Shown: positions 49,262 through 61,366, numbered from the stretch's first letter. The stretch: DNA of 64,000 nucleotides from Clostridium sp. NkU-1 (GCA_001312405.1 BBDR01000008.1:1-64000), one strand, 5' to 3'. A program made the numbers and translations. Notes: generated by a model from the letters alone, not told the origin.

Positions 49262-49642
49262 ATGCATGCCGAGGATTTTAATGAACTTTTCCAGAATTGC
49301 ATGCCTATCTTTATCGCTCTGGGAGACGAAGTCCGGCTGGCCATTATTGAAGGTCTTGCCAATACAGGTCTTTATGACGACCTGGGTAACGGCGTTGCCA
49401 ATATCAGTGACGGCTTAAAGCCACAGCCCAGGCAGGGAATGAATGTAAAAGAAATCACGGAAATGACCCGGCTGTCCCGCCCTGCCATTTCCCACCATTT
49501 AAAGATTTTAAAAGAAGCAGGTCTTGTGAATGTCCGTCAGGAGGGAACAGCTAATTATTACTACCTGACCATTGGCGACAGCACAAAAAAACTTTGCTCT
49601 CTGGGACAGTATTTGCAGAAGTTAATGAACCGGGTTTCATGA
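49262..49642 (+). CDS. ArsR family transcriptional regulator
   Basis: 126 residues, intact. The winged helix-turn-helix is clear: ALGDEVRLAIIEGL, then MNVKEITEMTRLSRPAISHHLKILKEAGLVNVRQEGTANYYYL. No Cys pair (CxC) of the metal-sensing type is seen near helix 3, so it may respond to something else. AAAGGAGGAG precedes the ATG. It is divergent from the Tad operon, and control of either unit is possible. Confidence 0.88.
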   Translation: MHAEDFNELFQNCMPIFIALGDEVRLAIIEGLANTGLYDDLGNGVANISDGLKPQPRQGMNVKEITEMTRLSRPAISHHLKILKEAGLVNVRQEGTANYYYLTIGDSTKKLCSLGQYLQKLMNRVS

Positions 49643-49743
49643 ATTATCAAAGATATACAGGTAATATATGAATAAAGTGCCAATTTCCAGACATACTGAA
49701 TTTATAGCATTCGGTAAAAATTATAAAATCTGGAGATGATAAA

Positions 49744-49962
49744 ATGAAACATGGTCTTTTAAAAAAACATCTGGTCCTATCAGAGGAAGAGCGGAATTTA
49801 AGACGTGAGATCGAACGTTCCAAAACCGCCATTGATTCCGCCAGAAACCACTTTGAGCAGGTGGTTGACCCAACGCTTATTGATTGTTATATTTACGAAC
49901 TTAACGCGGCACAGCTGCGTTACCAGTTCCTTCTGCGCCGTTTTAAAAGCCGGGAGGTATAA
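49744..49962 (+). CDS. DUF2508 family small protein (YaaL-like)
   Basis: 72 residues, intact, helical. The family pattern ARNHFEQVVDPTLIDCYIYELNAAQLRYQFLL occurs at about 33-62 (cut here into IDCYIYELNAAQLRYQ). Members are encoded near DNA-repair or sporulation genes in Firmicutes, but function is unknown. CTGGAGATG precedes the ATG. The gene lies 27 bp before the alpha-glucan genes in the same direction. Confidence 0.75.
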   Translation: MKHGLLKKHLVLSEEERNLRREIERSKTAIDSARNHFEQVVDPTLIDCYIYELNAAQLRYQFLLRRFKSREV

Positions 49963-49988
49963 ATTACTATAATCTGGAGGATAAGTAT

Positions 49989-51322
49989 ATGAGCAAGTGG
50001 TATGAAGGGGAGTTTTTTATCACATATATCCCCTGGGGCTTGTGGGCGCTCCGAATGAGAACAGGGAATCATCTGTTACGGACCGATTTGGGGAGCTTTG
50101 TGAGTGGATTTCCCATATCCGGTCTCTGGGGTGCAATGCGATCTACATCGGACCACTGTTTGAATCCTCTACCCATGGGTACGATACGCGTGATTACCAG
50201 ATGGTGGACCGCCGTCTTGGTAACAGGGAAGGCTTTCAGGAGTTTGTGTCCCGCTGCCACAAAGCGGGCATAAAGGTGGTCGTTGACGGCGTCTTTAACC
50301 ATACGGGACGGGAATTCTTCGCATTTCAGGATATCATAAACCATAGGGAGATTTCTCCCTACAGGGAATGGTACAGGGGAATTAATTTTGCCGGCAGCAG
50401 TCCTCTGGGAGATTCCTTCGGATACGAAGCGTGGCAGGGACATTTTGAGCTTCCTTGCCTTAATCTTTTTAATCCCGCAGTCAGGCAGTATTTATTTGAT
50501 ACCGTACAGTTTTGGATCAACACCTTTGACATTGACGGAATACGTCTTGACTGTGCCAATGTGCTGGACTTTGGATTTATGAAAGAACTGCGGAAGCGCA
50601 CGGCGGAAATGAAGGAAGATTTCTGGCTCATGGGGGAAGTTATCCATGGAGAATACGGCAGATGGGCTAATCCCGGCATGCTGCATTCTGTCACCAACTA
50701 CGAACTACATAAGAGCATTTATTCGGGTCATAATGACCACAATTATTTTGAGATTGCACACAATGTAAAAAGGCTGGAATCCATTGGTTCCCAGCTTTAT
50801 ACCTTTGTGGATAATCATGACGAAAACCGGATCGCAAGCAAGCTTAACAATACGGAACACCTCTATCCGGTTTACACCCTGTTATTTACCCTTCCCGGAA
50901 TCCCCTCTGTCTACTATGGCAGCGAGTTCGGGATGAAGGGCAAACGGACCAATACGGAGGATTCCATGCTGCGTCCCCAGGTTTCCATTTGTGAAATAAG
51001 GGAGCTTTCCTGTCCGCTTAAGGACTTTATCAGCAAGCTTGGTCATATCCATGAACAGAACCCGGAATTTCACGGGGGGCGGTATCAGGAGCTTTTTCTC
51101 ACCAACCGGCAGTACGCGTTTGCACGGTTTCATGAAAAACAGGCCATCATTACTGCGGTAAACAATGATGAGTCTGACGCATATGCCGAAATTCCCTGTC
51201 CTTGCGAGGGAGACACTGCTGTCAATCTTCTTAACGGAGAAGTAATTCCAGTGATTGACCATAGAATCGGATTGACCATACCCGCAAACCGGGGTGTAAT
51301 CTTAAAGATCATGGAGGGATGA
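49989..51322 (+). CDS. GH13 alpha-amylase family glycosidase (frameshifted near start)
   Basis: About 444 residues. GH13 conserved regions are VVVDGVFNHTG, GIRLDCANVL (nucleophile Asp), WLMGEVIHGEY (acid/base Glu) and TFVDNHDENRI (second Asp), with an N-terminal FYHIYPLG. The subfamily is close to neopullulanase/cyclomaltodextrinase-like enzymes without an N-terminal starch-binding domain. The T6 run at 50013-50018 should be seven to give Phe-Phe-Tyr-His-Ile. GGAGGATA precedes the ATG. It overlaps functionally with glgB 4 bp downstream, so it likely trims alpha-1,4/1,6 glucans during glycogen turnover. Confidence 0.9.
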
Positions 51323-51326
51323 GCGA

Positions 51327-53236
51327 ATGGAAAGTGACAAAAATGAAATTGGAATGGGCTTTATTACAGAGGTAGACCGTTATCTTTATAACAATGGAAG
51401 GCATTACGAAATCTACGAAAAGCTGGGCGCCCATCCGGAAAACTACGAAGGAAACGACGGTATGTATTTTGCAGTCTGGGTGCCTCATGGTGAGCAGGTC
51501 AGCGTAGTCGGCGATTTTAACGGCTGGGATCCGGAGGCAAATCCCATGACGCTGCTTGCTGATTCCGGAATCTGGGAAGCCTTTGTTCCTGGTTTAAGCG
51601 TTGGGGAGCTGTATAAATATGCGATCACTACCAGGAGCGGCAAAATCCTTTTTAAAGCGGATCCTTACGCATTCCAATCGGAATATCGTCCCCAGACCGC
51701 CTCTGTTACCGCAGACCTGTCGGGATTTCAGTGGAAGGACCTGGCCTGGCTGGAAAAGCGGAAGGCCAAAGACCCCTTGAATGAACCCATCAGCATTTAT
51801 GAGGTACATCTAGGCTCCTGGCGGAAGAAAAACAGGGATGAAAAGGATGGATTTTATACCTATATCGAAGCGGCTCATGAACTGGCGGACTATATTCTGC
51901 AAATGGGTTATACCCATGTGGAGCTGATGGGAATTGCAGAACATCCCTATGACGGCTCCTGGGGTTATCAGGTAACAGGATATTTTGCCCCCACTTCCCG
52001 GTATGGGACTCCCGGGGAGTTTATGTATTTCGTTGATTATATGCACAGAAAAGGAATCGGGGTTATCCTGGACTGGGTCCCCGCTCATTTTCCAAAGGAT
52101 GCCCATGGCCTGGCGGACTTTGACGGTGAAGCCTGCTACGAATATGCGGACCCCAGGAAAGGGGAACATCCCGATTGGGGGACAAAGGTCTTTGATTACA
52201 GCAAATATGAGGTGGATAATTTTCTTATTGCCAATGCCCTTTACTGGGTGGAAAAATTCCATATAGACGGCCTTCGTGTCGACGCAGTGGCTTCCATGCT
52301 TTATCTGGATTACGGAAGGAACAACGGGGAATGGGTGCCAAACCAGTATGGTGGAAATGAAAACCTGGAGGCCATAGAGTTTTTTAAGCATTTGAACAGT
52401 GTCATCCGCAAGCGCGGAAACGGGGCAATGGTCATTGCCGAGGAATCCACCGCCTGGCCAAAGGTCACCGGAAACCAGGAGGAAGGGGGCCTTGGCTTTA
52501 CCTTCAAATGGAATATGGGCTGGATGCATGACTTCTTAGAATACATGAAGCTGGACCCTTATTTCCGCAAATACAACCACCACAAAATGACCTTTGGCCT
52601 TACATATTTTACCAGCGAGAACTATATACTGGTATTATCCCATGATGAGGTGGTGCATTTAAAGGGTTCCATGATCCATAAAATGCCGGGACTTTTAGAA
52701 GATAAATTTGCAAATTTAAAATTGGGATATACCTTTATGCTTGGCCAGCCCGGTAAGAAGCTTCTGTTTATGGGACAGGACTTCGGGCAGTTCCATGAAT
52801 GGGATGAAAAGGCCGCTCTGGACTGGTATCTGTCAGAGGAGCCTTTAGGCAGGAGTCTTAAGGATTATGTAAAGGATCTTCTGCACCTGTATAAAAAATA
52901 TCCGGCGCTTTACGAGAAGGATTATAACTGGGAAGGCTTTTACTGGATCAATGCCAATGACAGCGAACGCAGCATCTTCAGCTTTATCAGGTACAGCAAG
53001 GACCATAAGCGCAGCCTGCTGTTTGTTTTAAATTTCACTCCCGTAGCACGTCCCGATTACCGGTAGGAGTTCCGAAGCGGGGAACCTATACTCTTGTTTT
53101 AGACCAGGACCACGGACTATACAAGAGAGGGGAGAAAGCGCCTGCTTTCCGGTCTGAAAAGATAGAATGTGATGGGCAGGAATACTCCTTCTCTTATCCT
53201 CTGCCGGCTTATGGCGCGGCTGTTTTCCGCTTTTAG
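51327..53236 (+). CDS. glgB: 1,4-alpha-glucan branching enzyme (frameshifted at 3' end)
   Basis: About 636 residues. An N-terminal CBM48 domain (VGDFNGWDPEANPM) precedes a GH13 barrel with EVHLGSW, GVILDWVPAHFP, GLRVDAVASML (nucleophile Asp), VIAEESTAWP (acid/base Glu) and LSHDEVVH. It makes alpha-1,6 branches in glycogen. One G is missing near 53064 (cgg-gta), which truncates it at 53066; restoring it gives the C-terminal beta-domain ending in Phe-Arg-Phe before the TAG at 53234-53236. It is 4 bp after the GH13 gene, in one operon. Confidence 0.94.
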
Positions 53237-53377
53237 CTTCACATGGATATTCAGTAATTTTTTTCCAGATAAATCAAAAAAACAAGCTATACTTTTTATG
53301 GATTTTATAGTAAAATATAAGTACAGAATCATTACTTAACGGTTCGGACTAATGGTTGGATGGAAGGAGAGATTCTT

Positions 53378-54128
53378 ATGACAGCAGAATTAATTGCTAC
53401 AACTGCAACAAAAAAAAGTTTTTCGTGACGGCGAAAAGGCGATCAAGGTTTTCAACGCTGATTTCCCAAAAGCAGATGTACTAAATGAAGCATTAATTAC
53501 CGCCCGTGTGGAAGAAGTTGGTGGAATCAATGTCCCCAAAGTTCTGGAAGTTGGTGTTTTCGAAGGCAAGTGGTCCATTACCTTTGATTTCATTGAAGGC
53601 AAGACTCTCCAGCAGCTCATGGATGAAAATCCTGATAAATTACCGGAATACATGGAGAATATGGTAGATCTTCATTTGAGCATTCTTTCAAAGCAGTGCC
53701 CGCTTCTTAATAAGCTGAAGGATAAGATGTCACGGCAGATTCTGGATTCGGAAGAATTAGGCGATGTGACCAGATACGATATGCGGACACAGTTGGACAG
53801 CATGCCAAAGCATACAAAATTATGTCACGGGGATTTTAACCCCAGCAATATTGTGGTAAAGGATGACGGAACCATGTATGTTCTTGACTGGGTTCACGCG
53901 ACCCAGGGAAATGCCAGCGCTGATGTGGCAAGAACTTACCTGCTGTTCTGCCTGCAGGACCAGAATAAAGCGAATATGTATATGAACCTGTTTTGTAAGA
54001 AGACCGGTACGGCAAAGAAATATGTGCAGACCTGGCTTCCTATCGTTGCGGCCGCCCAGCTTTCAAAGAGAAGACCGGAAGAGGTGGAATTGCTGCAGCA
54101 GTGGGCCAATGTTTGTGATTATCAGTAA
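53378..54128 (+). CDS. Aminoglycoside phosphotransferase-like kinase (frameshifted)
   Basis: About 250 residues with the APH/choline-kinase fold. The Brenner-type catalytic loop LCHGDFNPSNIVV is at about 147, and VLDWVHA supplies the metal-binding Asp. The substrate is unlikely to be an antibiotic; clostridial relatives are annotated broadly as phosphotransferase enzymes of unknown substrate. An A8 run at 53410-53417 shifts the frame after codon 11; seven A give Ala-Thr-Lys-Lys-Val-Phe. AAGGAGAG precedes the ATG at 53378. A terminator follows. Confidence 0.82.
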
Positions 54129-54146
54129 ATTCGCAGCATAAAAACC

Positions 54147-54195
54147 AAAGCGCGTCTTGAAAAGGCTTTTATCCCTTTATCAAGACGCGCTTTTT
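54147..54195 (+). terminator. Terminator after the APH-like kinase
   Basis: AAAGCGCGTCTTGA pairs with TCAAGACGCGCTTT, followed by five T. The outer stem nearly matches the terminator at 14384-14436. Confidence 0.9.
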
Positions 54196-54257
54196 ATGCA
54201 CTGATTTTTTATGCACCGGTTTTCTATAAACCATCTTACAGCAGTCCGTCAGGCGCT

Positions 54258-54676
54258 TTAATCCTCTTCTGTCTTATTTGCTGATGACATGGCATCATGT
54301 TCTTCTTTAAGCTCCAGATACAGGTCATAAAATTTCCATTTGCAGTTGGTATCGGTAATTACTGCTTTTAAGTCGATTTTAGGAACTCCTGCCCGCCTTA
54401 GGTTTGAGAGCAGTTCATCGATCCGGCGGCTTGAAAATTTTTCATTACCAGAATCTCCTCTTCCAAATCAGGGCATTCCATCTGTTCCGTCTCTTCAAAG
54501 CCATCAAAGCCTGCCAGATATCCTACGGTCTGGTTTACCTGGTCCGGGGAAATATTTTTGATCCGTATCCCCATACGGACAAGAACTGCCTTCAGTTTCG
54601 CGGCCTTTGTATTATTTCCGCTCTGCCTGTCCTTTTCAGGCTGGTAATAAAGGACCATTTCTTTTCTCGCTGCCAT
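54258..54676 (-). CDS. DUF3783-like protein (frameshifted)
   Basis: About 140 residues. An N-terminal basic MAARKEMVLYYQPEKD is followed by a small alpha/beta domain with LVRMGIRIKNISPDQVNQTVGYLAG and EEILVMKNF. One base is missing near 54439; adding a T gives Phe-Ser-Ser-Arg-Arg-Ile-Asp-Glu-Leu and an acidic C-terminus to the TAA at 54258. It faces the kinase gene convergently and lies downstream of ddh. Function is unknown. Confidence 0.65.
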
Positions 54677-54698
54677 TCTCTATTCCTCCTGCTCTGAT

Positions 54699-55684
54699 TT
54701 ATAACAGACGTCCTCTCAGCTCTTTCCCACTGAAAGCGCTTAAATATGCCGGAGCAATATCAAGCACGGTTTTGCATCCGCTCTGGCCTTCTTTATTCAG
54801 ACGGTAAGCGGCTCTTGCATAGGCCGTCAGCACGGAAGCCGTAAATTCCGGATTGGAATCCAGCTTTAAACTGTATTCCACCACGTGGCTGTTCTCATCC
54901 TCCCAGCCTGTCCTTCCGGTCCTTATGACAAAGCCTCCATGAGGGATTCCCCTGTGATCCCTGTTAAGCTCCTCTTCACTTATAAAATGAACCGTAGTGT
55001 CATAATCTGCAAAATAATTGGGCATTGACACGATTTCTTCCCGGATCCGTCCAGATCTGCATTTTCTTCCGCCACTACAAAGCACTCACGGGTGTGCTTT
55101 TCTCTGGTGGACAGTTCCGGATTTTTCCCGCTCCGAACTGCTAAAAGTGCACCTTCCACCGGAATGGTATACTGTCTGGCATCCTTTACGCCTTCTATCC
55201 TGCGGATCGCATCGGAATGGCCCTGGCTTACGCCCCTGCCCCAGAATGTATAATCATGGCCGCCCGGTAAGATGGACTCCCCATACAGGCGGTTTAAGGA
55301 AAACATGCCCGGATCCCAGCCAACGGATATGATCCCGACCTTATTTCCTTCCTTTGCCGCCTCATCCACTGCTTCAAAATGCTGTGGAATCCGGGCATGG
55401 GTATCAAAGCTGTCCACCACGTTAAAATATCTGGCAAGAAGGGGTGTCTGTACGGGAAGGTCTGCGGCACTTCCGCCGCAGAGGATCATCACATCAATGG
55501 AATCCTTCTTTGAAATGGCTTCCTCCATGGAATATACTTTTACACCCGGAGAAAGAGGGGTTATTGATGCCGGATCTCTTCTGGTAAATATAGCAGAAAG
55601 CTCAAGATCCGGGTTATGGCGGATGGCGCATTCCACCCCTTTTCCCAGATTCCCATAGCCTGCAATACCTATTTTAATTGTCAT
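54699..55684 (-). CDS. ddh: meso-Diaminopimelate D-dehydrogenase (frameshifted)
   Basis: An NADPH-dependent one-step synthesis of meso-DAP from tetrahydrodipicolinate for peptidoglycan and lysine. About 328 residues, the family size. The Rossmann motif is GIAGYGNLGKGVE, and substrate-domain motifs are SVGWDPGMFSLNRL, FWGRGVSQGHSDAIRR and GFVIRTGRTG. One C is missing near 55053 (gac-cgg), restoring Asp-Arg-Ile-Arg-Glu. The ATG at 55684 starts MTIKIGIAG. No other DAP-pathway gene is nearby. Confidence 0.95.
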
Positions 55685-55774
55685 ATTTTCATCTACCTTT
55701 CCAAAGTTATTGATTTTATTATAACCCCAAAAAGAGTGACCTGTAAATCCTGTATTTTAGAAGAGCCGCCATAC

Positions 55775-55810
55775 AAAAATCCGCAGGCAGAGTCACCCCT
55801 GCCTGCGGAT
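55775..55810 (-). terminator. Terminator of the glgC-glgD-spoVG group
   Basis: ATCCGCAGGCA pairs with TGCCTGCGGAT (11 bp perfect); the minus-strand tail is TTTTTG. It lies 12 bp past the spoVG stop. Confidence 0.85.
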
Positions 55811-55821
55811 CAAAAGGCTTA

Positions 55822-56106
55822 TTAAGCAAATGTTGACACATCCGGCATCTCCAACGCCGTGGTTTCATATTTATCCAGAATGACCCTCTGGATCATATCA
55901 CGCGTGTCGGAATTAATGGGATGCGCAATATCACGGTATTCCCCATCAGCAGCCTTCCGGCTGGGCATAGCAATAAATAGTCCCTTCTCCCCTTCAATTA
56001 CCTTGATATCATGAATTACAAATTCATTATCAAGTGTAATGGATACAATTGCTTTCATCTTTCCTTCTTTTTCAATACGTCTAACCCTCACGTCTGTAAT
56101 CTGCAT
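55822..56106 (-). CDS. spoVG: Septation/regulatory protein SpoVG
   Basis: 94 residues, intact. Family motifs are [11 protein letters not shown] at the start, [27 protein letters not shown] and [12 protein letters not shown]. SpoVG binds RNA/DNA and affects sporulation, septation and capsule genes in Firmicutes. The ATG at 56106 has GGGGGAAAGC upstream; the longer open frame before it has no site. It follows glgD closely, and the terminator after it closes the group. Confidence 0.95.
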   Translation of the reverse strand: MQITDVRVRRIEKEGKMKAIVSITLDNEFVIHDIKVIEGEKGLFIAMPSRKAADGEYRDIAHPINSDTRDMIQRVILDKYETTALEMPDVSTFA

Positions 56107-56129
56107 GTCAAGCTTTCCCCCGCATTTCC

Positions 56130-57253
56130 TTATAATGTGTATCTTTCGTTTTTTTCTAAGACAATTTTTATATTGTCCGGTGTCCCGATATGGGTGGTAT
56201 TGGCCCGGATCGTGTCCCGGCTTTCCACAATACAATTTTCAATAACCGTATTGTCACCTATGTAAACATCATTTAAAATGATGGAATTTTTAATGACACA
56301 GTTATTGCCAACATATGCCTTTTTAAACAGAACAGAATTTTCAACCACTCCATTGACAATGCTGCCGCTGGATATCAGACTGTTCTTAACCACTGCGCCC
56401 GGATTATACTTTGCCGGGGGCAGATCATCTATTTTAGAATAAACATCCGGATACTGGCGGAAGAAATAATCCCTTACTTCCGGTTTCAGGAAATCCATGT
56501 TGGTCTTATAGTAAGACTCAACGGAAGCGATGTTCCTCCAGTAGGTGTTCATCTTATAAGCATAGATCCTCTTTAAATTCCGGTAACGTATCAGAATATC
56601 ACTTACAAAATCATAACGGTCTTCCATAGCACAGCGCTCAATAAGCTCGATTAACTGCCGTCTGCGGATGACATAAATGCCGCAGGATACGATACTGGAA
56701 GATGCCACCATGGGCTTTTCTTCAAAATCCGTGATCCTTCCGTCTTCATTGGTCCTTACCAGACCAAACCGTGTGGTATCCTCCCCCTCTGGAAGCTCCG
56801 TACAAACAACGGTAATATCCGCCTTTTTTTTCAATATGATATTCCAAAACTTTTCCATAATCCAGTTTATAGATGCCGTCACCAGCCGCAATGACCACAT
56901 AGGGTTCATGGCTGTTTTTTTAAGAATGTAAGGTTCTGGTAAAGCGCATCTGCGGTTCCCCGGTACCAGTCGCTGCTATCTGCAGTTATGGTTGGAGTAA
57001 ATACAAACAATCCCCCCTGCTTTCTTCCGAAATCCCACCATTTGGAAGAACTTAAATGCAGGTGAAGCGATCTGGAATTATACTGGGTTAAAACCGCTAC
57101 ATTCTGAATATGGGAATTCGTCATATTGCTTAGGGCAAAATCAATGCTGCGGTAATTCCCTGCAATGGGCATGGCCGAGATCGCCCTTTTATTGGATAAT
57201 TCCCGCATTCTTTTACTGTTTCCGCCTGCTAATACAATTCCTATCGCTCTCAT
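56130..57253 (-). CDS. glgD: Glucose-1-phosphate adenylyltransferase subunit GlgD (frameshifted)
   Basis: The regulatory partner of GlgC in Firmicute glycogen synthesis; about 374 residues. The nucleotidyltransferase N-terminus has [13 protein letters not shown] and [11 protein letters not shown], and the C-terminal left-handed beta-helix has repeated hexapeptides (for example [14 protein letters not shown]). It lacks several catalytic residues of GlgC, as usual. Runs at 56915-56921 (T7) and 56824-56831 (T8) each need one base fewer. The ATG overlaps the glgC stop (ATGA). Confidence 0.92.
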
Positions 57254-58524
57254 CGTATTCCACCTGCCTTTATGATGTAATCTCCGCCAGCCAGCTCGCC
57301 GTCAGCATAATCTTCTGCTGTTGTCTCACCTACAATTGCCGTATTCTTACCCACCTTCACATTTTCAGGTATGGTTGAATTTTCACCGACTGTTACCAGA
57401 TCAGACTGATAGACCTTGGGATCATATTTGCTGGGAGCAAATTCCCCGAAACCAAGCTCAGAGTTTGCACCTATCTTTACATTTTCAGCGATAATGGCCT
57501 TCTGGACCTTAACGTTCTCTCCTATTACGCTTTCCCTCATGATGATGGAATCCCTGACCTCAGCCCCCTTTTTAATGGTAACGCCTGCACCAATAACGGA
57601 ATTGTGGACTTCTCCGTAGATTTCTGCCCCTTCTCCAATGATACTTCTGTCTATGACAGCTTCCTCCGACACATACTGCGGCGGTATGATGTCGCTCTTT
57701 GTATAGATCCTCCAGTACTCCTCATAAAGGTTAAATTCCGGAATGATATCAATTAACTCCATGTTGGCTTCCCAGTAGGAGCTTAAGGTCCCGACATCCT
57801 TCCAGTAGCCATTGTATTCGTAAGCAAATACCCTGTCCCCTGATTCAAAACAGTAGGGTATGATATGCTTGCCGAAATCACAGCCCGGGACCTCAGACAT
57901 CTTGATTAGTGCCTCCCTTAATACCTTCCAGCTGAATATGTAGATACCCATGGATGCCAGGTTGCTTCTTGGGTTTGCCGGTTTTTCCTCAAATTCCGTG
58001 ATACGGTTGTTCTCATCGGTTATAAGGATTCCAAAACGGCTGGCTTCCTCAATCGGCACCGGCATAGCAGCAATGGTGATATCAGCATTATTCGCTTTAT
58101 GGTATTCCAGCATGACCTCATAATCCATCTTATAGATATGGTCCCCTGACAATATCAGGACATAATCCGGATTGTAGGTCTCCATATACTCTAAGTTCTG
58201 GTAAATAGCATTAGCCGTTCCGGTATACCAGTCACTGCCTTTGCTCTTTTCATAGGGGGGAAGGATTGTAACGCCGCCAACATTCCGATCCAGATCCCAT
58301 GGGATTCCGATTCCGATATGGGTGTTCAAACGCAATGGCTGATACTGAGTCAGAACTCCCACAGTATCTACCCCTGAATTGATGCAGTTACTGAGTGGGA
58401 AATCAATAATACGATACTTGCCGCCAAATGACACTGCTGGTTTGGCCACTTTTTGCGTTAACACGCCTAAACGGCTTCCCTGGCCACCTGCCAAAAGCAT
58501 GGCAATCATTTCTTTCTTGATCAC
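57250..58524 (-). CDS. glgC: Glucose-1-phosphate adenylyltransferase catalytic subunit
   Basis: 424 residues, intact. It makes ADP-glucose, the first committed step in glycogen synthesis. Motifs are [43 protein letters not shown] with the catalytic Asp, and the FEEKP loop. The C-terminus is a left-handed beta-helix. The GTG at 58524 has GAGAGGTG upstream. glgD and spoVG follow on the same transcript. Confidence 0.96.
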   Translation of the reverse strand: MIKKEMIAMLLAGGQGSRLGVLTQKVAKPAVSFGGKYRIIDFPLSNCINSGVDTVGVLTQYQPLRLNTHIGIGIPWDLDRNVGGVTILPPYEKSKGSDWYTGTANAIYQNLEYMETYNPDYVLILSGDHIYKMDYEVMLEYHKANNADITIAAMPVPIEEASRFGILITDENNRITEFEEKPANPRSNLASMGIYIFSWKVLREALIKMSEVPGCDFGKHIIPYCFESGDRVFAYEYNGYWKDVGTLSSYWEANMELIDIIPEFNLYEEYWRIYTKSDIIPPQYVSEEAVIDRSIIGEGAEIYGEVHNSVIGAGVTIKKGAEVRDSIIMRESVIGENVKVQKAIIAENVKIGANSELGFGEFAPSKYDPKVYQSDLVTVGENSTIPENVKVGKNTAIVGETTAEDYADGELAGGDYIIKAGGIR

Positions 58525-58562
58525 GTTATCACCTCTCGCTGTTGTAATTTTATTGTACTAGC

Positions 58563-58591
58563 ATTATAACACATATTCAGAAAATAGTGAA
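58563..58591 (-). promoter_or_regulatory. Promoter for glgC
   Basis: Minus strand TTCACT (58586-58591), 17 bp, TATAAT (58563-58568), 39 bp upstream of the start codon. Confidence 0.7.
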
Positions 58592-58702
58592 CAAATTTTT
58601 GAATTAATATGATAATTTTTTGTGCATTTTCCGACATTTTTCCTGTTTTTTTTGATTCTTTTACATTTTAAGTCATATCTTGCGTTTTTACACCCTTCCC
58701 CC

Positions 58703-58731
58703 TTGAATCGAGGCTCGAAATACAGTATAAT
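58703..58731 (+). promoter_or_regulatory. Promoter for asnS
   Basis: TTGAAT (58703-58708), 17 bp, TATAAT (58726-58731), 38 bp before the ATG. No T-box is visible between them. Confidence 0.8.
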
Positions 58732-58769
58732 CTTATTAAGTATGCGAATATGTAAAAGGAGAAGCCATT

Positions 58770-60161
58770 ATGGATTTAATCACTGTAAGACAGATATATA
58801 AAAACAAAGAATCACTTCTTAACACCCAGGTTACCATCGGAGGCTGGGTAAGAAGTTTACGAGATTCCAAATCATTTGGATTTATTGTTTTAAATGACGG
58901 AACTTATTTTGAAACACTTCAGATCGTCTATCATGACACCATGGAAAATTTCTCTGAAATATCCAAACTAAATGTAGGAACCGCCGTCATCGTCACCGGT
59001 ACCCTGGTGCCCACTCCTGAAGCAAAACAGCCGTTTGAGATCCAGGCAGACAAAATCATTGTTGAAGGAACTTCTACACCAGACTATCCCCTTCAGAAAA
59101 AGCGCCATTCCTTTGAATATTTAAGATCCATTTCCCATCTGCGGCCCAGAACCAATACCTTCCAGGCTGTTTTCCGCGTGCGCTCTCTGATCGCATATGC
59201 CATTCACCAGTTTTTCCAGGAAAGGGACTTTGTGTACGTTCACACTCCAATCATCACAGGAAGCGACTGTGAGGGAGCCGGTGAGATGTTCCAGGTTACC
59301 ACCATGGATTTAGCAAACGTTCCAAAGACAGGGGACGGGGCTGTGGACTTCAGCCAGGACTTCTTTGGAAAGCCTACCAACTTAACCGTAAGCGGCCAGC
59401 TTAATGCGGAAACCTATGCCATGGCATTCCGCAATGTTTATACCTTTGGACCTACATTCCGTGCGGAAAACTCCAATACCACACGCCATGCAGCGGAATT
59501 CTGGATGATTGAGCCGGAGATGGCGTTTGCCGATTTAAATGACAATATGGAGCTGGCAGAATCCATGCTCAAATATGTGATCCGTTTCGTCCTTGACCAT
59601 GCGCCGGAAGAAATGAACTTCTTTAATCAGTTTGTGGATAAAGAGCTGCTTAACCGCTTAAACCATGTTCTGAACTCTGAATTCGCACATGTGACTTACA
59701 CCGAGGCCATCGAGCTTCTGGAACAGCACAATGAGGAATTTGACTATAAGGTGTTCTGGGGCTGTGACTTACAGACCGAGCACGAGCGCTATTTAACCGA
59801 GCAGCTCTATAAGAAGCCTGTATTCGTAACAGACTATCCAAAGGAGATCAAGGCATTCTACATGAAGCTGAATCCGGACAACAAGACAGTGGCTGCCGTG
59901 GACTGCCTGGTTCCCGGAATCGGGGAAATCATCGGCGGAAGCCAGAGAGAGGACAATTACGACAAACTTGTGGCACGCATGGACGAGCTTGGCCTTGAGA
60001 AAGAGGATTACGAATTCTACCTTGATTTAAGAAAATACGGATCCACCCGCCATGCAGGCTTTGGCCTTGGCTTTGAGCGCTGCGTGATGTATTTAACCGG
60101 AATGGGCAACATCCGTGACGTAGTTCCATTCCCAAGAACTGTCAATAACTGTGAGCTTTAA
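58770..60161 (+). CDS. asnS: Asparaginyl-tRNA synthetase
   Basis: 463 residues, intact, class IIb. An N-terminal OB domain ([20 protein letters not shown]) precedes the catalytic domain with motif 2 ([22 protein letters not shown]) given here as [11 protein letters not shown] and motif 3 ([13 protein letters not shown]). The long form with an insertion around [14 protein letters not shown] is AsnS-specific. AAAGGAG precedes the ATG. It has its own promoter and terminator. Confidence 0.97.
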   Translation: MDLITVRQIYKNKESLLNTQVTIGGWVRSLRDSKSFGFIVLNDGTYFETLQIVYHDTMENFSEISKLNVGTAVIVTGTLVPTPEAKQPFEIQADKIIVEGTSTPDYPLQKKRHSFEYLRSISHLRPRTNTFQAVFRVRSLIAYAIHQFFQERDFVYVHTPIITGSDCEGAGEMFQVTTMDLANVPKTGDGAVDFSQDFFGKPTNLTVSGQLNAETYAMAFRNVYTFGPTFRAENSNTTRHAAEFWMIEPEMAFADLNDNMELAESMLKYVIRFVLDHAPEEMNFFNQFVDKELLNRLNHVLNSEFAHVTYTEAIELLEQHNEEFDYKVFWGCDLQTEHERYLTEQLYKKPVFVTDYPKEIKAFYMKLNPDNKTVAAVDCLVPGIGEIIGGSQREDNYDKLVARMDELGLEKEDYEFYLDLRKYGSTRHAGFGLGFERCVMYLTGMGNIRDVVPFPRTVNNCEL

Positions 60162-60167
60162 GCCTGT

Positions 60168-60208
60168 ACCACAAATTCCCTTCCTGACGGCAGGGAATTT
60201 GTGGTTTT
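60168..60208 (+). terminator. asnS terminator
   Basis: ACCACAAATTCCCT pairs with AGGGAATTTGTGGT (14 bp perfect), followed by TTTTAGTT. Confidence 0.9.
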
Positions 60209-60296
60209 AGTTAAGCCGTGTTTATTCTATCCGCTAATTAGGAATGGCATGGCTCAACTGTAACCATTTGTGCAGAGGACCAGCGAGGTAAGGACA

Positions 60297-61366
60297 ATGA
60301 AATTCATACATATTGCAGATGTTCACTGGGGCATGAGCCGGACAGCGACAAGCCGTGGAGCAAGGAACGGTATCAGGACATCAAGGACACCTTCGCAAAG
60401 GCGGTCAGCCAGGCAAAGGCCCTGGAAGCCAGCTGTCTCTTTATTTCCGGAGACTTGTTTCACCGGCAGCCCCTGGCCAGAGATTTGAAAGAAGTAAACT
60501 TTCTTTTTTCCACCATACCGGATGTCCATGTGGTCATCATTGCCGGCAACCATGACCGCATCCGGAGCAACTCCGCTCTTTTAAGCTTCACCTGGGCTCC
60601 CAATGTGTCTTATCTTATGGGAGAGGAGCTGGAAAGTGTTTACTTTAAGGATATTAATACCGAGGTTTACGGCTTCAGTTACCATTCAGCCGAAATCCCG
60701 GAAAACCGCCTTGACCATTTAAAGGTTCCCAACAACGGGCGCATCCATGTCCTTCTGGGCCATGGGGGCGATGCCAACCACATTCCCTTTGACAAGGGTG
60801 CCATGGCTAATCTGGACTTTTCCTACATTGCCATGGGGCACATCCACCGGCCGGAGATCCTGTTGGAAAACCGTATGGCATTTTCCGGCTCCCTGGAACC
60901 TCTGGACAAAACAGAATCCGGCCAGCACGGCATGATGGTAGGGGAAATCAATGAGGTGACACGCATGGTGACCTCATTAAAGTTCATCCCCCTGGCAAGG
61001 CTCCAGTATATCTCCCTGGCCGTTAATGTAACGACTGCTACTACCAATACGGAACTTGCCATGAAAATTACCCAGGAAATCCAGAACCGGGGGCCGGAAA
61101 ACATATTCCGGTTCCGGATCCGCGGTATGAGGGACCCTGATATTTCCTTTGACCTAGAGATGCTTTCCACCCGGTTTAAGATCATGGAAATCATTGATGA
61201 ATCCGAGCCTCAGTATGATTTTTCCGCATTGTTTGCCGAACATCCCAGTGACATGATCGGTTTCTTTATCCAGGCCCTTCAGAAACCGGAGATGAGCCCG
61301 GTGGAAAAAAAGGCCCTTCATTACGGCATTAACGCATTGCTTCGTACAACGGACGAAAGGAGCTGA
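60297..61366 (+). CDS. SbcD/Mre11-like metallophosphoesterase (frameshifted)
   Basis: About 356 residues. The five phosphoesterase motifs are visible: IADVHWG, FISGDLFH, IAGNHDR, LLGHGGDANH and MGHIHRPE. Together with the downstream ATPase it forms an SbcCD-type pair that processes DNA ends or hairpins. One C is missing near 60338 (CCC read as CC), restoring Met-Ser-Pro-Asp-Ser-Asp. The ATG at 60297 follows GAGGTAAGG. It is 4 bp before the ATPase gene. Confidence 0.9.
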